A stretch of DNA of 64,000 bases from Nitrospira sp. (GCA_016788885.1 JAEURX010000043.1:43854-107853); one strand, 5' to 3'. Shown: positions 51,827-61,473, counted from the stretch's first letter. The notes: generated by a model not told the origin, from the sequence alone. Made by a program: numbers and translations.

Positions 51827-52702
51827 CTACCTGTGCGTGCCTTCCCCAGGGTCTACCTGCTCATAGAGCGCTGAATAATCCATCTCTCCCAAGCCCTGGG
51901 CTATCGTGCCGGTGAGCAGCGATCGCACACCCTGAAGCCCTTCGGTCGATAGGCGCGCCTGCTGAGCGGCCGCCAGGAACAGGTCGACATCTTTGAGCAG
52001 ATGCCGGGTGGAAAAGTTCGGCTGTTCATACTGTCGCTTTGCCAGCCGCGGTAATTTCTTGTCGTACATCGTGGCGTAGAGCGCGCTTTTGCGTAGGACC
52101 TCCATAAATGTGTCCTGATCGACTCCGCCTTCGCGAATCAGTCCGAGACTCAGAGCAAAGGCGGCCATTTCTGCAGCGATCAGCTGATTCAGCGCGAGCT
52201 TCATCACGGCCGCCTTCCCCACCGGTCCGACTAGGCGCACGTCTGATCCCAAGGTCTGGAGCAACGGCGTCCATTCGGCATAGTCCTCCGGTGTTCCACC
52301 GACCATGATCAACAAGGTGCCTGTCTTTGCTTCCGCGATGCTGCCGAGGACCGGCGCTTCCACATAACGGCCGCCCAGGCGAGTGATCTCTGCCTGAATC
52401 GAGCGGCTCTCTGCAGGACCGATCGTTCCCATCTGGATCACCATCCGCCCGCTGATCGCGGAACGGTTTTTCGTATCGAGCAGGACGGCACGAATCGCGG
52501 CCTCGTCTGCCAGCAGGAGCAGTACCACGTCTGCCTTGGACATGGCCTCGGCCGCAGTTGGAGCGACAGCAACGCCCAGTTGTCGCAGCCGTTGGGTTTT
52601 TCCAGCAGAGCGGTTATAGACCGACAGGGAGTGGCCCGCGGCATGCAGCCGCTCTGCGACCGCTTCTCCCAACAATCCTGTCCCGAGCAGAGCGACGTTC
52701 AT
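51827..52702 (-). CDS. Beta-hydroxyacid dehydrogenase family oxidoreductase (3-hydroxyisobutyrate/GarR-like)
   Basis: 291 residues, cytoplasmic. The N-terminal Rossmann loop VALLGTGLLGEAVA is followed by VYNRSAGK (an Arg after the second strand suggests NADP preference), then GGRYVEAPVLGS, the substrate Gly-rich segment, and GKAAVMKLALNQ with the catalytic Lys and Asn. It resembles 6-phosphogluconate-dehydrogenase-superfamily reductases of small hydroxyacids such as succinic or glyoxylic semialdehyde; the substrate is not resolved. Confidence 0.85.
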   Translation of the reverse strand: MNVALLGTGLLGEAVAERLHAAGHSLSVYNRSAGKTQRLRQLGVAVAPTAAEAMSKADVVLLLLADEAAIRAVLLDTKNRSAISGRMVIQMGTIGPAESRSIQAEITRLGGRYVEAPVLGSIAEAKTGTLLIMVGGTPEDYAEWTPLLQTLGSDVRLVGPVGKAAVMKLALNQLIAAEMAAFALSLGLIREGGVDQDTFMEVLRKSALYATMYDKKLPRLAKRQYEQPNFSTRHLLKDVDLFLAAAQQARLSTEGLQGVRSLLTGTIAQGLGEMDYSALYEQVDPGEGTHR

Positions 52703-52767
52703 GAAACACCTCCGAGGATGGTAACGCGAACGGGCATGGTACAGAGAAGCGGCGGGGATGAAAAGGG

Positions 52768-53580
52768 CTAGGGCTGTGAAGCACGCGTACCGGACTGTGC
52801 GGTGCTGTGTCGAATGAGGTGCGTGCGTGCCGGCGCGGGCAGGCTCGAACCGATCGCCAGTGTACCCGACAGTCTGGGGTCGGAGCGATTGAAGGCAAAC
52901 GGTTGGCCGGAGGCCGTGGTAGCCTGTCCCCCGCTTTCCTCAATGAGCAGGACCCCGGCGGCAATGTCCCACTCATTGCCGCCATCCAGGGTGATGGCCG
53001 CGTCGGCTCGCCCGGCCGCCACTAACGCAAGAGCATAGGCGATGGACCCGATCGGACGGCAGCGAACGTGTGGCTCTAAGGCCTCAAACCGGCCGACCCG
53101 AAGCTCCCAGGGATTCACCAGCGCGAGCGGGCGTTCGGTCGAGGCAAACGGCGGCTGGACAGGCTTGAGGAGACGCTCGATACGGAAGCCCCGCCCGCGC
53201 ATCGCTGAAAAAAATTCACCGGTCGATGGATTGAAGATGGCGGCAACGATCGGCCGGCCCTCTTCGACCAAGGCAGCCGACAAACAAAATTCCGGCACCC
53301 CTCGCACGAATGCGCGTGTCCCATCGATCGGATCGACGATCCAGACGCGGGTGCGGCTCAGACGCGCATTTGTGTCAGCCGTTTCCTCGGACAACCAGCC
53401 GTCGTCAGGAAAGGCGGTCGACACGCAGTCGTGCAGGATGCGATTGACCGCGAGGTCGGCGGACGTGACTGGTGAGTGATCCGCCTTGGTGTAGGTGTCA
53501 AATCCGGCTGTCGACAAGCGAAGCGCTTCACGACCGGCTTGATGCATGGCCTCTGACAACAGGGCGAGTTCACGATCCAT
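52768..53580 (-). CDS. Inositol-monophosphatase family phosphatase (CysQ/HisN-like)
   Basis: 270 residues from ATG 53580. Metal site: WLSEET, then the signature WIVDPIDGTRAF and the C-terminal WDIAAGVLLIEESGG, the standard Li-sensitive phosphatase motifs. Substrates in this family include inositol phosphate, PAP (CysQ) and histidinol phosphate; the sequence alone does not decide. Cytoplasmic, Mg-dependent. It lies upstream of, and on the same strand as, the dehydrogenase. Confidence 0.85.
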   Translation of the reverse strand: MDRELALLSEAMHQAGREALRLSTAGFDTYTKADHSPVTSADLAVNRILHDCVSTAFPDDGWLSEETADTNARLSRTRVWIVDPIDGTRAFVRGVPEFCLSAALVEEGRPIVAAIFNPSTGEFFSAMRGRGFRIERLLKPVQPPFASTERPLALVNPWELRVGRFEALEPHVRCRPIGSIAYALALVAAGRADAAITLDGGNEWDIAAGVLLIEESGGQATTASGQPFAFNRSDPRLSGTLAIGSSLPAPARTHLIRHSTAQSGTRASQP

Positions 53581-53734
53581 TGTGCTGTGGCTCCTCATTC
53601 ATTGGATTGAACGAACGATTGCGTGTCGTTCCTTCACCGTACCAGGTCTTGGCGCCGGAACAAAGTCCGGAGTGGCGTGGGCTTGCGAGAGCCCTTGACC
53701 CTCCCGCGGCTTCCGCGTACAAGCTGGGTGAACG

Positions 53735-54793
53735 ATGAAGCTGAAGCACAAACATTCCCGCAAAGCAGGCCTGCCGCCCGGCACGCTGGTCCACATCGGC
53801 GAAAAAAAGTCGGAGAACGTCACGATCACCGTGTACGAGTACGGTGAAGGGCAGTTCCAAGAGCGATCGGTCGCCAGGCCGGAGGACGTGGCCTTGACGG
53901 CAGAGCCGACGGTTCGCTGGGTCGACGTCGGGGGCATTCATAAGATGGAGGTGCTGGAAGCGTTCGGAAAGATGTTCGGCCTCCACCCGCTGCTGCTCGA
54001 AGACATCGCCAATACGGATCAGCGCCCAAAACTCGACGACTACGGCACCTACGGCTATGTGGTCTTGAAGATGCTCTATGAGGGGCAGAACGAAGGCGAC
54101 ATCAACGTCGAGCAGGTGAGCCTGGTCTTCGGGGAGAATTTTGTGCTGTCGTTTCAGGAAAACGGCGGCGATGTGTTTCAGGGGGTGAAGGAACGGTTGC
54201 GGAACGGGAAGGGTCGGTTACGCCATGCCGGCGCAGATTATCTGCTCTATGCGCTGATGGATTCGATCGTGGACCGCTACTTCGTGATCCTGGAGACATT
54301 GGGGGAGAAAATCGAGATGTTGCAAGATGTGTGTGTGACGAATCCCGGTCCGGAAACGCTGCGGGATATCCACGCGCTCAAACGGCAACTCCTGTACTTC
54401 CGACGCTCGGTCTGGCCGCTGCGAGACCTCATGAACAATCTCTCGCGGTCCGATGGGCAGTTTTTGCAGGGCTCCACCAAAGTCTTCTTCCGTGACGTCT
54501 ACGACCACATCATTCAGATCGGCGACACCGTCGAAACTCTGCGGGAAATGGTGTCGTCGATGATGGAGGTCTATTTGTCCAGCGTCAGTTATCGGCTCAA
54601 TGGCGTGATGAAGGTCTTGACGATCATCACGACCATTTTCATGCCGCTCAGTTTTATCGCCAGCATTTATGGGATGAATTTCGAGCACATGCCGGAGTTG
54701 AAATCGCCCTGGGGCTATCCAGCGGTGCTGGGCGTCATGGCCGTGACCGGTCTGGCGATGCTGTATTTCTTCAAGCAGAAAAAGTGGCTTTAA
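53735..54793 (+). CDS. corA: CorA-family Mg2+/Co2+ channel
   Basis: 352 residues. A cytoplasmic alpha/beta domain (VRWVDVGGIHKMEVLEAFG, HPLLLEDIANTDQRPKLDDY) and long stalk helix lead to two C-terminal membrane helices. The selectivity motif GMN (residues 313-315) is in YGMNFEHMPEL between them; the C-terminus is basic (KQKKWL) as usual. It forms a pentamer for magnesium or cobalt entry. It stands alone between two minus-strand groups. Confidence 0.93.
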   Translation: MKLKHKHSRKAGLPPGTLVHIGEKKSENVTITVYEYGEGQFQERSVARPEDVALTAEPTVRWVDVGGIHKMEVLEAFGKMFGLHPLLLEDIANTDQRPKLDDYGTYGYVVLKMLYEGQNEGDINVEQVSLVFGENFVLSFQENGGDVFQGVKERLRNGKGRLRHAGADYLLYALMDSIVDRYFVILETLGEKIEMLQDVCVTNPGPETLRDIHALKRQLLYFRRSVWPLRDLMNNLSRSDGQFLQGSTKVFFRDVYDHIIQIGDTVETLREMVSSMMEVYLSSVSYRLNGVMKVLTIITTIFMPLSFIASIYGMNFEHMPELKSPWGYPAVLGVMAVTGLAMLYFFKQKKWL

Positions 54794-54801
54794 CCAGGAG
54801 G

Positions 54802-55191
54802 TCAGTCGAGGACCTCAACGCGATCCACGAAGTAGGGCGTTTCGCCGAAACAGGTGGTGGGGATATAGCGAAACTCCTTGTAGTGGATGACGACCCGCTT
54901 GCCCATCTGTCCGTCGAGCTTCTTGGCCACGTTCTCGTCCCACACCGTGAAGCTCCAGAGCACCGGGGCGACGCCCGGCACGGTTGTCATGGCCAGCTCA
55001 CCTTCCTGCGTCTTACAAAACCATCCCTTTCGGGACAGCTTCTGCAAGTACCCGGCGCGATCTCCGTCGGAGTAGCTCCAATTAAAGACGACCAGGAGAT
55101 AGGCTGCGCCGCCGAAAAACAACAACGTGAAGAGAAATTTGGGTCTCCAGAGCCAGGCTACAGGAAACAGAATGGTCTCCCACCACGTCAT
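54802..55191 (-). CDS. Hypothetical membrane-anchored protein
   Basis: Not recognised; 129 residues. One membrane helix lies near the N-terminus (FLFTLLFFGGAAYLLVVF), followed by a soluble, mainly beta domain: GWFCKTQEGELAMTTVPG, WSFTVWDENVAKKL, VVIHYKEFRYIPTTCFGE. Two cysteines could pair if the domain is periplasmic. It follows leuD by 19 bp on the same strand and is probably co-transcribed, without an obvious link to leucine synthesis. Confidence 0.72.
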   Translation of the reverse strand: MTWWETILFPVAWLWRPKFLFTLLFFGGAAYLLVVFNWSYSDGDRAGYLQKLSRKGWFCKTQEGELAMTTVPGVAPVLWSFTVWDENVAKKLDGQMGKRVVIHYKEFRYIPTTCFGETPYFVDRVEVLD

Positions 55192-55210
55192 AGCACTCCT
55201 TTTCTGACGG

Positions 55211-55831
55211 TTACTTCACGTCTTGAAACAGCCAGGGAGCTTGGGTGCGGCGCCGTTGTTCGTACTCCCCGATTTGCGGCGCGTGCTGAAGTGTCAGGCC
55301 GATCGCATCCAACCCGCGATACAAACAATCTTTGCGGAAGGGGTCGATCTCGAAATGATAGGCCGTGCCTTCCGGCGTCGTGACCTGCTGGGTTGCCAGG
55401 TCGATGGTCAATCGATAGCCCTCACGGGTGGCCACGCCGTCGAACAGCGCCTGGATGTCCGATCCCTTGAGGACCACCGGAAGAATGCCGTTCTGGAAGC
55501 AGTTGTTGTAAAAAATATCGGCGAAGCTGGGCGCGAGAACACATCGGAAGCCTTGATCGAGCAGGGCCCAGGGCGCATGTTCGCGCGAAGAGCCGCAACC
55601 GAAGTTGTCCCGCGTCAGGAGAATTGAGGCCTGCTGATAACGTGGTTGGTTCAGGAAAAACTCAGGATCCTGCGATCCATCTTTCCGTCGCCGCCAATCA
55701 TAGAACAACCCTTCCCGCAGACCGGTGCGCTTGATCGTCTTCAAAAACTGCTTGGGAATGATTTGATCAGTATCGACATCGACCCGGTCCAAGGGAGCGA
55801 CCAGGCCGGTGAGTGTGGTGAATGCATGCAT
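55211..55831 (-). CDS. leuD: 3-isopropylmalate dehydratase small subunit
   Basis: 206 residues. Forms the swivelling domain of isopropylmalate isomerase in leucine synthesis. Signatures: [23 protein letters not shown], the active-site loop [15 protein letters not shown], and [17 protein letters not shown]. It lies 78 bp downstream of leuC on the same strand, as is usual. Confidence 0.94.
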   Translation of the reverse strand: MHAFTTLTGLVAPLDRVDVDTDQIIPKQFLKTIKRTGLREGLFYDWRRRKDGSQDPEFFLNQPRYQQASILLTRDNFGCGSSREHAPWALLDQGFRCVLAPSFADIFYNNCFQNGILPVVLKGSDIQALFDGVATREGYRLTIDLATQQVTTPEGTAYHFEIDPFRKDCLYRGLDAIGLTLQHAPQIGEYEQRRRTQAPWLFQDVK

Positions 55832-55909
55832 GGTATGTCCTTTTGTGCTGCGTATCTGCCGGCCGCTGTCATTAACGGACTCGGCCCCAGGATCGAACGG
55901 CCTTCCCGC

Positions 55910-57313
55910 TTATGACCACTGGCGAATATCGACAAAATGTCCTTCGATGGCGGCCGCCACGGCCATGGCCGGCGACACCAGATGGGTGCGTCCTCCGGCC
56001 CCCTGACGACCTTCAAAGTTCCGGTTGCTGGTCGAGGCGCAGCGTTCACCCGGCTGCAGGACATCGGCATTCATGGCCAGACACATGCTGCATCCTGCCT
56101 CCCGCCATTCGAAGCCAGACTCCTTGAAGATACGATCCAGTCCCTCTTGTTCCGCCTGCTGCTTCACCAGGCCGGAGCCGGGGACGACCATGGCGTGCAC
56201 GCCGCCGGCGACTTTCTTGCCTTTGGCAAACGAGGCGGCAAGGCGGAGGTCTTCGATCCGTGAATTGGTGCAGGACCCGATGAAGACCTTGTCGATTTTA
56301 ATCTCGCGAATCGGCATGCCGGGTTTCAGAGCCATGTATTCGATGGCCCGCTCGGTGGCCTGGCGGAGTTTGTCATCCCTCATGGTGCTGGGGTCCGGCA
56401 CAGTGCCATCCACGCCGGTGACCATGCCGGGTGTGGTTCCCCACGTCACTTGCGGCGCAATCGTCTCGGCGCGTAATTCCACGACCGCATCGTACTTCGC
56501 GCCGGCATCGGTGTGGAGATTCCGCCAGGCTGCCACCGCCTGGTCCCAGAGCGCCCCCTTCGGAGCCATCGGACGGCCTTTGATATAGGCGAACGTAGTC
56601 TCATCCGGCGCCACCATGCCGGCGCGGGCTCCGCCCTCGATCGACATGTTGCACAGCGTCATGCGGCCTTCCATGCTGAGCGCCCGAATGGCGGAGCCTG
56701 TATATTCGATGACGTAGCCCGTTCCGCCTGCCGTGCCGATCTTGCCGATGATGGCCAGAATGATGTCCTTCGCGGAACAGCGCGGCGACAGTTGGCCGTC
56801 TACGCGGACTTCCATCGTCTTGGGGCGCTTCTGAACCAGACATTGCGTTGCCAGCACATGCTCGACTTCGCTGGTGCCGATGCCGAATGCGAGCGCGCCG
56901 AAGGCGCCGTGAGTTGACGTATGGGAGTCTCCGCAGACGATCGTCATGCCCGGCAGGGTGAACCCTTGCTCGGGACCGATGACATGGACCACGCCTTGCC
57001 GGATGTCGTTCATGCCGAACAGGGTGATGCCAAAGGTCTTGCAGTTATCATCCAACGTTTGAATTTGTTTGGCGCTGATCGGATCGGCAATGGCGACGCG
57101 GCGATCGGTCGTCGGGACATTATGGTCGGGAACCGCCAGTGCGGCCGCCGATCGGCGCGGAGTGCGGCCCGCGACCGTCAGTCCTTCGAAAGCCTGCGGC
57201 GAGGTGACTTCGTGCACCAAATGGCGGTCGATATACAGCAAGGTGGTTCCGTCCGGTTCCGCCCGAACCACGTGGTCGTTCCAAATTTTTTCGAACAGTG
57301 TGTGTGCAGCCAT
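55910..57313 (-). CDS. leuC: 3-isopropylmalate dehydratase large subunit
   Basis: 467 residues from ATG 57313 (AAGGAG seven bases upstream; ATG 57319 overlaps that site). An aconitase-family [4Fe-4S] enzyme isomerising 2- to 3-isopropylmalate. Visible: [38 protein letters not shown], the cluster ligands in [13 protein letters not shown] and CSMCLAMN, and [13 protein letters not shown]. It is the first gene of a leuC-leuD-hypothetical transcript with a distinctive promoter (57377-57407). Confidence 0.95.
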   Translation of the reverse strand: MAAHTLFEKIWNDHVVRAEPDGTTLLYIDRHLVHEVTSPQAFEGLTVAGRTPRRSAAALAVPDHNVPTTDRRVAIADPISAKQIQTLDDNCKTFGITLFGMNDIRQGVVHVIGPEQGFTLPGMTIVCGDSHTSTHGAFGALAFGIGTSEVEHVLATQCLVQKRPKTMEVRVDGQLSPRCSAKDIILAIIGKIGTAGGTGYVIEYTGSAIRALSMEGRMTLCNMSIEGGARAGMVAPDETTFAYIKGRPMAPKGALWDQAVAAWRNLHTDAGAKYDAVVELRAETIAPQVTWGTTPGMVTGVDGTVPDPSTMRDDKLRQATERAIEYMALKPGMPIREIKIDKVFIGSCTNSRIEDLRLAASFAKGKKVAGGVHAMVVPGSGLVKQQAEQEGLDRIFKESGFEWREAGCSMCLAMNADVLQPGERCASTSNRNFEGRQGAGGRTHLVSPAMAVAAAIEGHFVDIRQWS

Positions 57314-57332
57314 GGCCATGCTCCTTATAAAC

Positions 57333-57361
57333 CCGCGCCCTTGCGAGAGATTGGGGCGCGG
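57333..57361 (-). other. Leader hairpin of leuC
   Basis: CCGCGCCC and GGGCGCGG form a perfect 8-bp GC stem with a 13-base loop, a few bases upstream of the leuC Shine-Dalgarno. No T-run follows, so it is not a terminator. Confidence 0.45.
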
Positions 57362-57376
57362 TACTCGCGCGGAGCT

Positions 57377-57407
57377 ATTATATATGCGACCAGGCCTGTC
57401 GCATCAA
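57377..57407 (-). promoter_or_regulatory. leuCD promoter with 19-bp spacer and central dyad
   Basis: Minus strand TTGATG (57407-57402), a 19-bp spacer and a perfect TATAAT (57382-57377). The spacer is filled by ATGCGAC-N7-GTCGCAT (57404-57384). An over-long spacer with a dyad is the layout of promoters controlled by MerR-type regulators. Confidence 0.6.
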
Positions 57408-57471
57408 GGGCAAAGGGGCTCGGAAAAAAATGCCTCTTCAGATTCCACCATGGCGGACCGATAAGGGTTCC

Positions 57472-57705
57472 ATGGAACAGGAACCCATCGATGCCGACCA
57501 CATCACGATCCCCCGCTGGACGATCAAGCGTGATCCCCGGGCGCTGGGGTGTTCCATCTGCGGTTCGGCGATCGTGAAAATTACCGCCGAGTGGCGACAG
57601 GTCTCGTTCTGCACCTGCAGACTGATCGAGTATCGTGTCCTGCCGCGGGCTCCCAAGGCCTTGCCTGCTCCCTCCCCCGCCTCAGATTCACGCAAAGATC
57701 CTTGA
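57472..57705 (+). CDS. Small hypothetical protein with Cys pairs
   Basis: 77 residues from ATG 57472 (AAGGG four bases upstream); ATG 57430 would add 14 residues. LGCSICGSAIVKI and SFCTCRLI supply C-x2-C and C-x-C, a probable small metal-binding fold. The C-terminus is Pro/Ala-rich. Function unknown. It precedes an exported protein gene by 23 bp. Confidence 0.5.
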   Translation: MEQEPIDADHITIPRWTIKRDPRALGCSICGSAIVKITAEWRQVSFCTCRLIEYRVLPRAPKALPAPSPASDSRKDP

Positions 57706-57728
57706 TCTCGTTGGAGATGGAGGCTCAC

Positions 57729-58280
57729 ATGGCACGATGGCAGTGGGCGCTTCTGACTGCATGCTGCTCGATCACGCTCGCATTCCTATCAGCCGAGGCA
57801 AAAGATCGGCCGCATGCGAAGTCGCTGACGCGACCCGCATTGACCGTCCCAGCCTCATCATTGCGATCCTGTACCGGCGAGGATCTCCCCGGCACCTGGA
57901 ATCTGGTGACGTTTAATTCTTCCTACGGCTTCAAGAATCCACAGGCTCCCTATCTGTTTCCCTATCAAGTTTTCCACTACTCACGTGAGCAGGGTGCCAA
58001 GTCGGCTCACTCCCGTACGCCGATTCTCGAGCGCGCAGAGCGGGTGTTTGAGGGCGTGCCGCTGGATCTGAGCTATCAGGTCGAACAGGGAGGCCGCGTC
58101 CTGCTGAAGTCGAGAAGCCAAGACGCGGTGGTGGAAGTGTGGTCTTGCTCCATCGTCGGGCAAGATTCGCGGCCCAAGGATGACGGCACAGCTCTCCGAC
58201 GCGGCGACTTGGTCATGACCCTCCTCGGTAGCCACGGACAAGCATTGTTCGTGCGGCATCTTCGAAAAGACGCGGCATAA
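57729..58280 (+). CDS. Hypothetical exported protein
   Basis: 183 residues from ATG 57729 (GGAGG five bases upstream). A signal peptide covers about residues 1-24, cleaved near SAEAKD. The mature part has SCTGEDLPGTWNLVTFNSSY and FPYQVFHYSREQG, a lipocalin-like GTW motif, so it may be a small beta-barrel binding protein. Role unknown. The MEKHLA gene follows directly. Confidence 0.68.
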   Translation: MARWQWALLTACCSITLAFLSAEAKDRPHAKSLTRPALTVPASSLRSCTGEDLPGTWNLVTFNSSYGFKNPQAPYLFPYQVFHYSREQGAKSAHSRTPILERAERVFEGVPLDLSYQVEQGGRVLLKSRSQDAVVEVWSCSIVGQDSRPKDDGTALRRGDLVMTLLGSHGQALFVRHLRKDAA

Positions 58281-58281
58281 C

Positions 58282-58842
58282 TTGGCAGGCGGCAAGCCGC
58301 CGTGCTACTACCCATCGCATGCGGAATGCGGGGCTCGCTTTCTCCCGCTCTCTTCCGCCGAGGAGGCCGTGGACGATTCCATTCACGTATGGCGGCGACC
58401 GGAGGTTGTCGAATGGTCTCAGCAACTGCTCGACAGCTACCGCCACTGCGTCGGCCGGGACCTGCTGCCCCGGTTGGGCGGGTCTGAGGCACAGGCTCAC
58501 GCATTGTTCCACGCCCCCTTTGTAACCGTGTCGCACGGGACGCAAGACGATCCGATCTTGAATTACGGATCGCAGCTTGCGCTGACGCTCTGGGAGATGA
58601 CCTGGGAACAGCTCGTGCAGACCCCCTCCCGGTTGACGGCAGAACCGGTGAATCGTGCCGAACGGGAACGCATGCTCGAACGTGCCAACCTCCAGGGATA
58701 TCTCGACAATTATCAGGGCGTCAGAATATCGAGCAGCGGGCGCCGGTTTCTGATTGAGCAGGCCCTGGTGTGGACTGTGGTCGACCAAGCCGGGCATCGT
58801 CGAGGGCAAGCCGCAACCTTTTCACACTGGACCTTCCTCTAG
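58282..58842 (+). CDS. MEKHLA-domain protein
   Basis: 186 residues with TTG 58282 as the first start in frame; the true start may differ, because no clear Shine-Dalgarno precedes it. The MEKHLA domain (PAS-like, shared with plant HD-ZIP III proteins and bacteria) is complete: LLDSYRHCVGRDLLP, APFVTVSHGTQDDPILNYGSQ, LALTLWEMTWEQL, PSRLTAEPVNRAER and the FLIEQALVWTVVD ending. It may sense a small molecule or redox state. Its 3' end overlaps that of the opposite DUF1653 gene. Confidence 0.8.
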   Translation: MAGGKPPCYYPSHAECGARFLPLSSAEEAVDDSIHVWRRPEVVEWSQQLLDSYRHCVGRDLLPRLGGSEAQAHALFHAPFVTVSHGTQDDPILNYGSQLALTLWEMTWEQLVQTPSRLTAEPVNRAERERMLERANLQGYLDNYQGVRISSSGRRFLIEQALVWTVVDQAGHRRGQAATFSHWTFL

Positions 58843-59040
58843 CCGCCGGAATCGTGGCACGAGCTCACTTCCGACGGAGACCGACTCCGAAAACATGGTC
58901 ATCGGTCTGATCCATAATCCGCCTTCTCCATAGAGTTGACGGTAGACGACGTATGCCTCCTCCGTTTCCGAGTGCCGGGCGACGCCCAGCACTTCGTAGT
59001 CCTTCCCTTTATAGTGACGATAGCGACCCGGTTTGATCAT
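58822..59040 (-). CDS. DUF1653 protein
   Basis: 72 residues. GRYRHYKGKDYEVLGVARHSE, AYVVYRQLYGEGGLWIRP and MFSESV are the full DUF1653 pattern, a small beta-barrel of unknown function common in bacteria. Cytoplasmic. It is divergent from the oxidoreductase gene with 49 bp between starts and overlaps the MEKHLA gene by 21 bp at the 3' end. Confidence 0.88.
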   Translation of the reverse strand: MIKPGRYRHYKGKDYEVLGVARHSETEEAYVVYRQLYGEGGLWIRPMTMFSESVSVGSELVPRFRRLEEGPV

Positions 59041-59089
59041 GGTGTATCCTTGTGATTGTTACTCTGCGAGTCAGTCTATCGAACCGCAC

Positions 59090-60499
59090 ATGCCATCACA
59101 ACTCTCTCAGCAGAACGAGCGTCGGCACGATGTCGTGATTATCGGCGGCGGGTCGGCGGGGTATGCCGCTGCGCGGACGGCGCGCGATGCCGGCGCGGAT
59201 GTGGCCATCGTCGATCAAGGGCCGCTCGGGGGGCTGTGTATTTTGCGCGGCTGCATGCCGACGAAAACCATTCTCCGGTCGGCCGAAATTATGGCCCTGA
59301 TGAAACGGGCAGGGGAATTTGGGTTAACTCCGGTCAGCGCACGGGCCGATCTCTCGGCCATCGTCGACCGGAAAAACCGCCTGGTGCAGGAGTTTGCCGA
59401 CTATCGCATCGCCGCGTTGCGCGACCCTCGATTCACCCTGTATGAGTCGCGCGCCGAATTCATTTCTCCGCATGAGATTCGTGCGGGCGCATTGCACATT
59501 CGAGCCACAGCCTTCGTGATTGCCACCGGATCGCGCCCGGCGGAAGTAGCGATTCCCGGATTGGAGCAAGCCGGGTATCTGACCAGCGATGAGATGCTTG
59601 ATGTACGGCAGGCGCCGTCGTCGTTGCTGGTGTTGGGGGGAGGGCTGGTCGCAGTCGAGTTTGCCCAATTTTTTTCTCGCATCGGCACCAAGGTCATCAT
59701 GGTGCAGCGTGGCGCCACGCTGCTCTCCGATATGGATTCGGATGTCGGACAGGCGTTAGCGTCTGCCTTTCAGGACGAGGGCATCGAGGTGATTACCGGC
59801 GTGTCGTTTGAGCAGGTGACTTCGTCGCCAACCGGTAAGACCGTGCAGTTCCAACAGAACGGTCTTTCCCATACCCGTTCGGCCGCTGTGATCCTTCACG
59901 CTCTCGGTCGTCGTCCCAACCTGAAGGGGCTTAATGTGGAGGCGGCTGGGGTCGATCTCCTTGATGGTTGCCTGGTTGTCGGCTCAGATATGCGGACCTC
60001 GCAGCCGCATATCTTTGCCGTCGGCGATGTGAACGATCTCACGCCGATTGTGCACTTAGCGATTCAGCAAGGTGAAACCGCTGCCTTCAACGCGACGCAT
60101 CCTGATGCGCCCGCGCGAGTCATTGATCATCGGTTGGATAGCGAGATGGTCTTTACGGATCCGCAAGTGGCCATTGCCGGTTTGAGTGAGCGCCAGTGCC
60201 GTGAACAATCGATTCCTTACCTGACCGCTTCCTATCCGTTTGCCGATCACGGCAAGGCCATGTGTCTCGGGGCGTCTCACGGATTTGTGAAACTGTTGTG
60301 TCGCCCGGATAGCGGCGAGCTCATCGGCGCGCAGATTGTAGGGCCTGACGCAGCAGAACTCATCCATGAACTCATTGCCGTCATGTATTTCCACGGGACC
60401 GCGCAGGACTTGCTGCGCATTCCGCATTACCATCCGACCCTTGCAGAGATCGTGACCTATCCAGCCGAGTCGATCCTCGAGCAAATGGGACTGGTATGA
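59090..60499 (+). CDS. Class I pyridine-nucleotide disulfide oxidoreductase (dihydrolipoamide-dehydrogenase/MerA-like)
   Basis: 469 residues from ATG 59090; the frame is open to 59033 but would cross the divergent start. FAD loop IIGGGSAGYAAARTARDAG, redox-active CILRGC (active Cys pair with four residues between), NAD loop VLGGGLVAVEFAQFFSRIG, second FAD motif HIFAVGDVND, and the C-terminal H-x4-E in HYHPTLAEI. The active-site surround differs from true Lpd (usually CLNVGC), so a lipoyl substrate is not assured. The stop overlaps the TPR lipoprotein ATG. Confidence 0.87.
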   Translation: MPSQLSQQNERRHDVVIIGGGSAGYAAARTARDAGADVAIVDQGPLGGLCILRGCMPTKTILRSAEIMALMKRAGEFGLTPVSARADLSAIVDRKNRLVQEFADYRIAALRDPRFTLYESRAEFISPHEIRAGALHIRATAFVIATGSRPAEVAIPGLEQAGYLTSDEMLDVRQAPSSLLVLGGGLVAVEFAQFFSRIGTKVIMVQRGATLLSDMDSDVGQALASAFQDEGIEVITGVSFEQVTSSPTGKTVQFQQNGLSHTRSAAVILHALGRRPNLKGLNVEAAGVDLLDGCLVVGSDMRTSQPHIFAVGDVNDLTPIVHLAIQQGETAAFNATHPDAPARVIDHRLDSEMVFTDPQVAIAGLSERQCREQSIPYLTASYPFADHGKAMCLGASHGFVKLLCRPDSGELIGAQIVGPDAAELIHELIAVMYFHGTAQDLLRIPHYHPTLAEIVTYPAESILEQMGLV

Positions 60500-61179
60500 G
60501 GCGGAACGTTCTCGCCCTCGCCTGCGCGCTGTTGCTGTTGGTGGCCTGGTCCTGCGGGCAGCAGACCTGGGAGGCTGCCATGCAGGCCGGTGAGGCGGCG
60601 GTGCAGCGGGGACAGTACGAGGAAGCGGAACGGATCTATGCGGCCGCGGTCAAGAAGGCGGAAGAGTTCGGTGTGCATGATCGGCGCGTCGCGGTCACGC
60701 TGGCTCGTCTTGCGCAGGCCTACAGCGCGCAGGGGAAATACGTCGAGGCCGAACTGATGTATCTGGAGGCGCTGAAGATTTATCAGGATGTGCATGGCGA
60801 GAATCATCTCGATGTGGCCGCGATGCTCAACAACCTCGGGGTGTTGCATCGCAAACACGGACAGTTTGCCGACGCCCAGCGACTATTGACCCGGGCGCTG
60901 GCGATCAAAGAGAAATTGCTGGGGACGGAGCATCTGGAAGTTGCGCTGGCGCTGAGCAATTTGGCCGCACTGGCGATGGCTCAAGGTGAGGCTTCCCAGG
61001 CGTCGATGTTGCTTGCGCGGGCGTTGGCGGTGAGGGAAAAGCAGTTAGGGGTCGATCATCCCGATGTGGCCAAGACCCTCGTCGACTATGCTGCCGCATT
61101 GCGAAAGATCGGCCGGAGCGCTGAGGCGGATGCCCTTGAGACACGAGCAGATGAGATTCGAGCGAAAGCGAAGTCCTGA
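60496..61179 (+). CDS. TPR lipoprotein
   Basis: 227 residues. The signal peptide ends in a lipobox-like VAWSC. Four kinesin-light-chain-type TPR units (42 residues each) follow, for example VAVTLARLAQAYSAQGKYVEAELMY and VAKTLVDYAAALRKIGRSAEA. It is anchored to a membrane and probably a scaffold. Its ATG overlaps the oxidoreductase TGA (ATGA), although the two proteins would act in different compartments. Confidence 0.82.
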   Translation: MRRNVLALACALLLLVAWSCGQQTWEAAMQAGEAAVQRGQYEEAERIYAAAVKKAEEFGVHDRRVAVTLARLAQAYSAQGKYVEAELMYLEALKIYQDVHGENHLDVAAMLNNLGVLHRKHGQFADAQRLLTRALAIKEKLLGTEHLEVALALSNLAALAMAQGEASQASMLLARALAVREKQLGVDHPDVAKTLVDYAAALRKIGRSAEADALETRADEIRAKAKS

Positions 61180-61257
61180 CGTCGAACCGGGAAAAAGTTG
61201 AACCATTCGGATAGACCGGTGTAGCGTAGTGACTCGATGTGAGTCAGGGAGCGGGAT

Positions 61258-61473
61258 ATGTCTGATTTGCGGACCAATGCATTGATTGCGCGTGGCGTGG
61301 GCGTGGTGTGCATCGCCGGCGGATTCATGCTGGGCGTCTACGGGCTGGAGTTTCCCAAGACCATCTGGTTGCAGACCGCATTGGGGCTGTTGGTGACCGG
61401 GATGATGGCTCAAGGGTATGCGATGTATTGTTCCATTCGGTGGGTTCGGGAACAACGTGATTCGGAGCGGTAG
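61258..61473 (+). CDS. Small two-helix membrane protein
   Basis: 71 residues with two membrane helices (about residues 11-30 and 38-58) joined by a short loop and a charged C-terminus (RWVREQRDSER). Not recognised. GGGATAT lies just before the ATG. It is followed 7 bases later by a lipoprotein gene and then an MscS-like channel, suggesting an envelope operon. Confidence 0.65.
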   Translation: MSDLRTNALIARGVGVVCIAGGFMLGVYGLEFPKTIWLQTALGLLVTGMMAQGYAMYCSIRWVREQRDSER

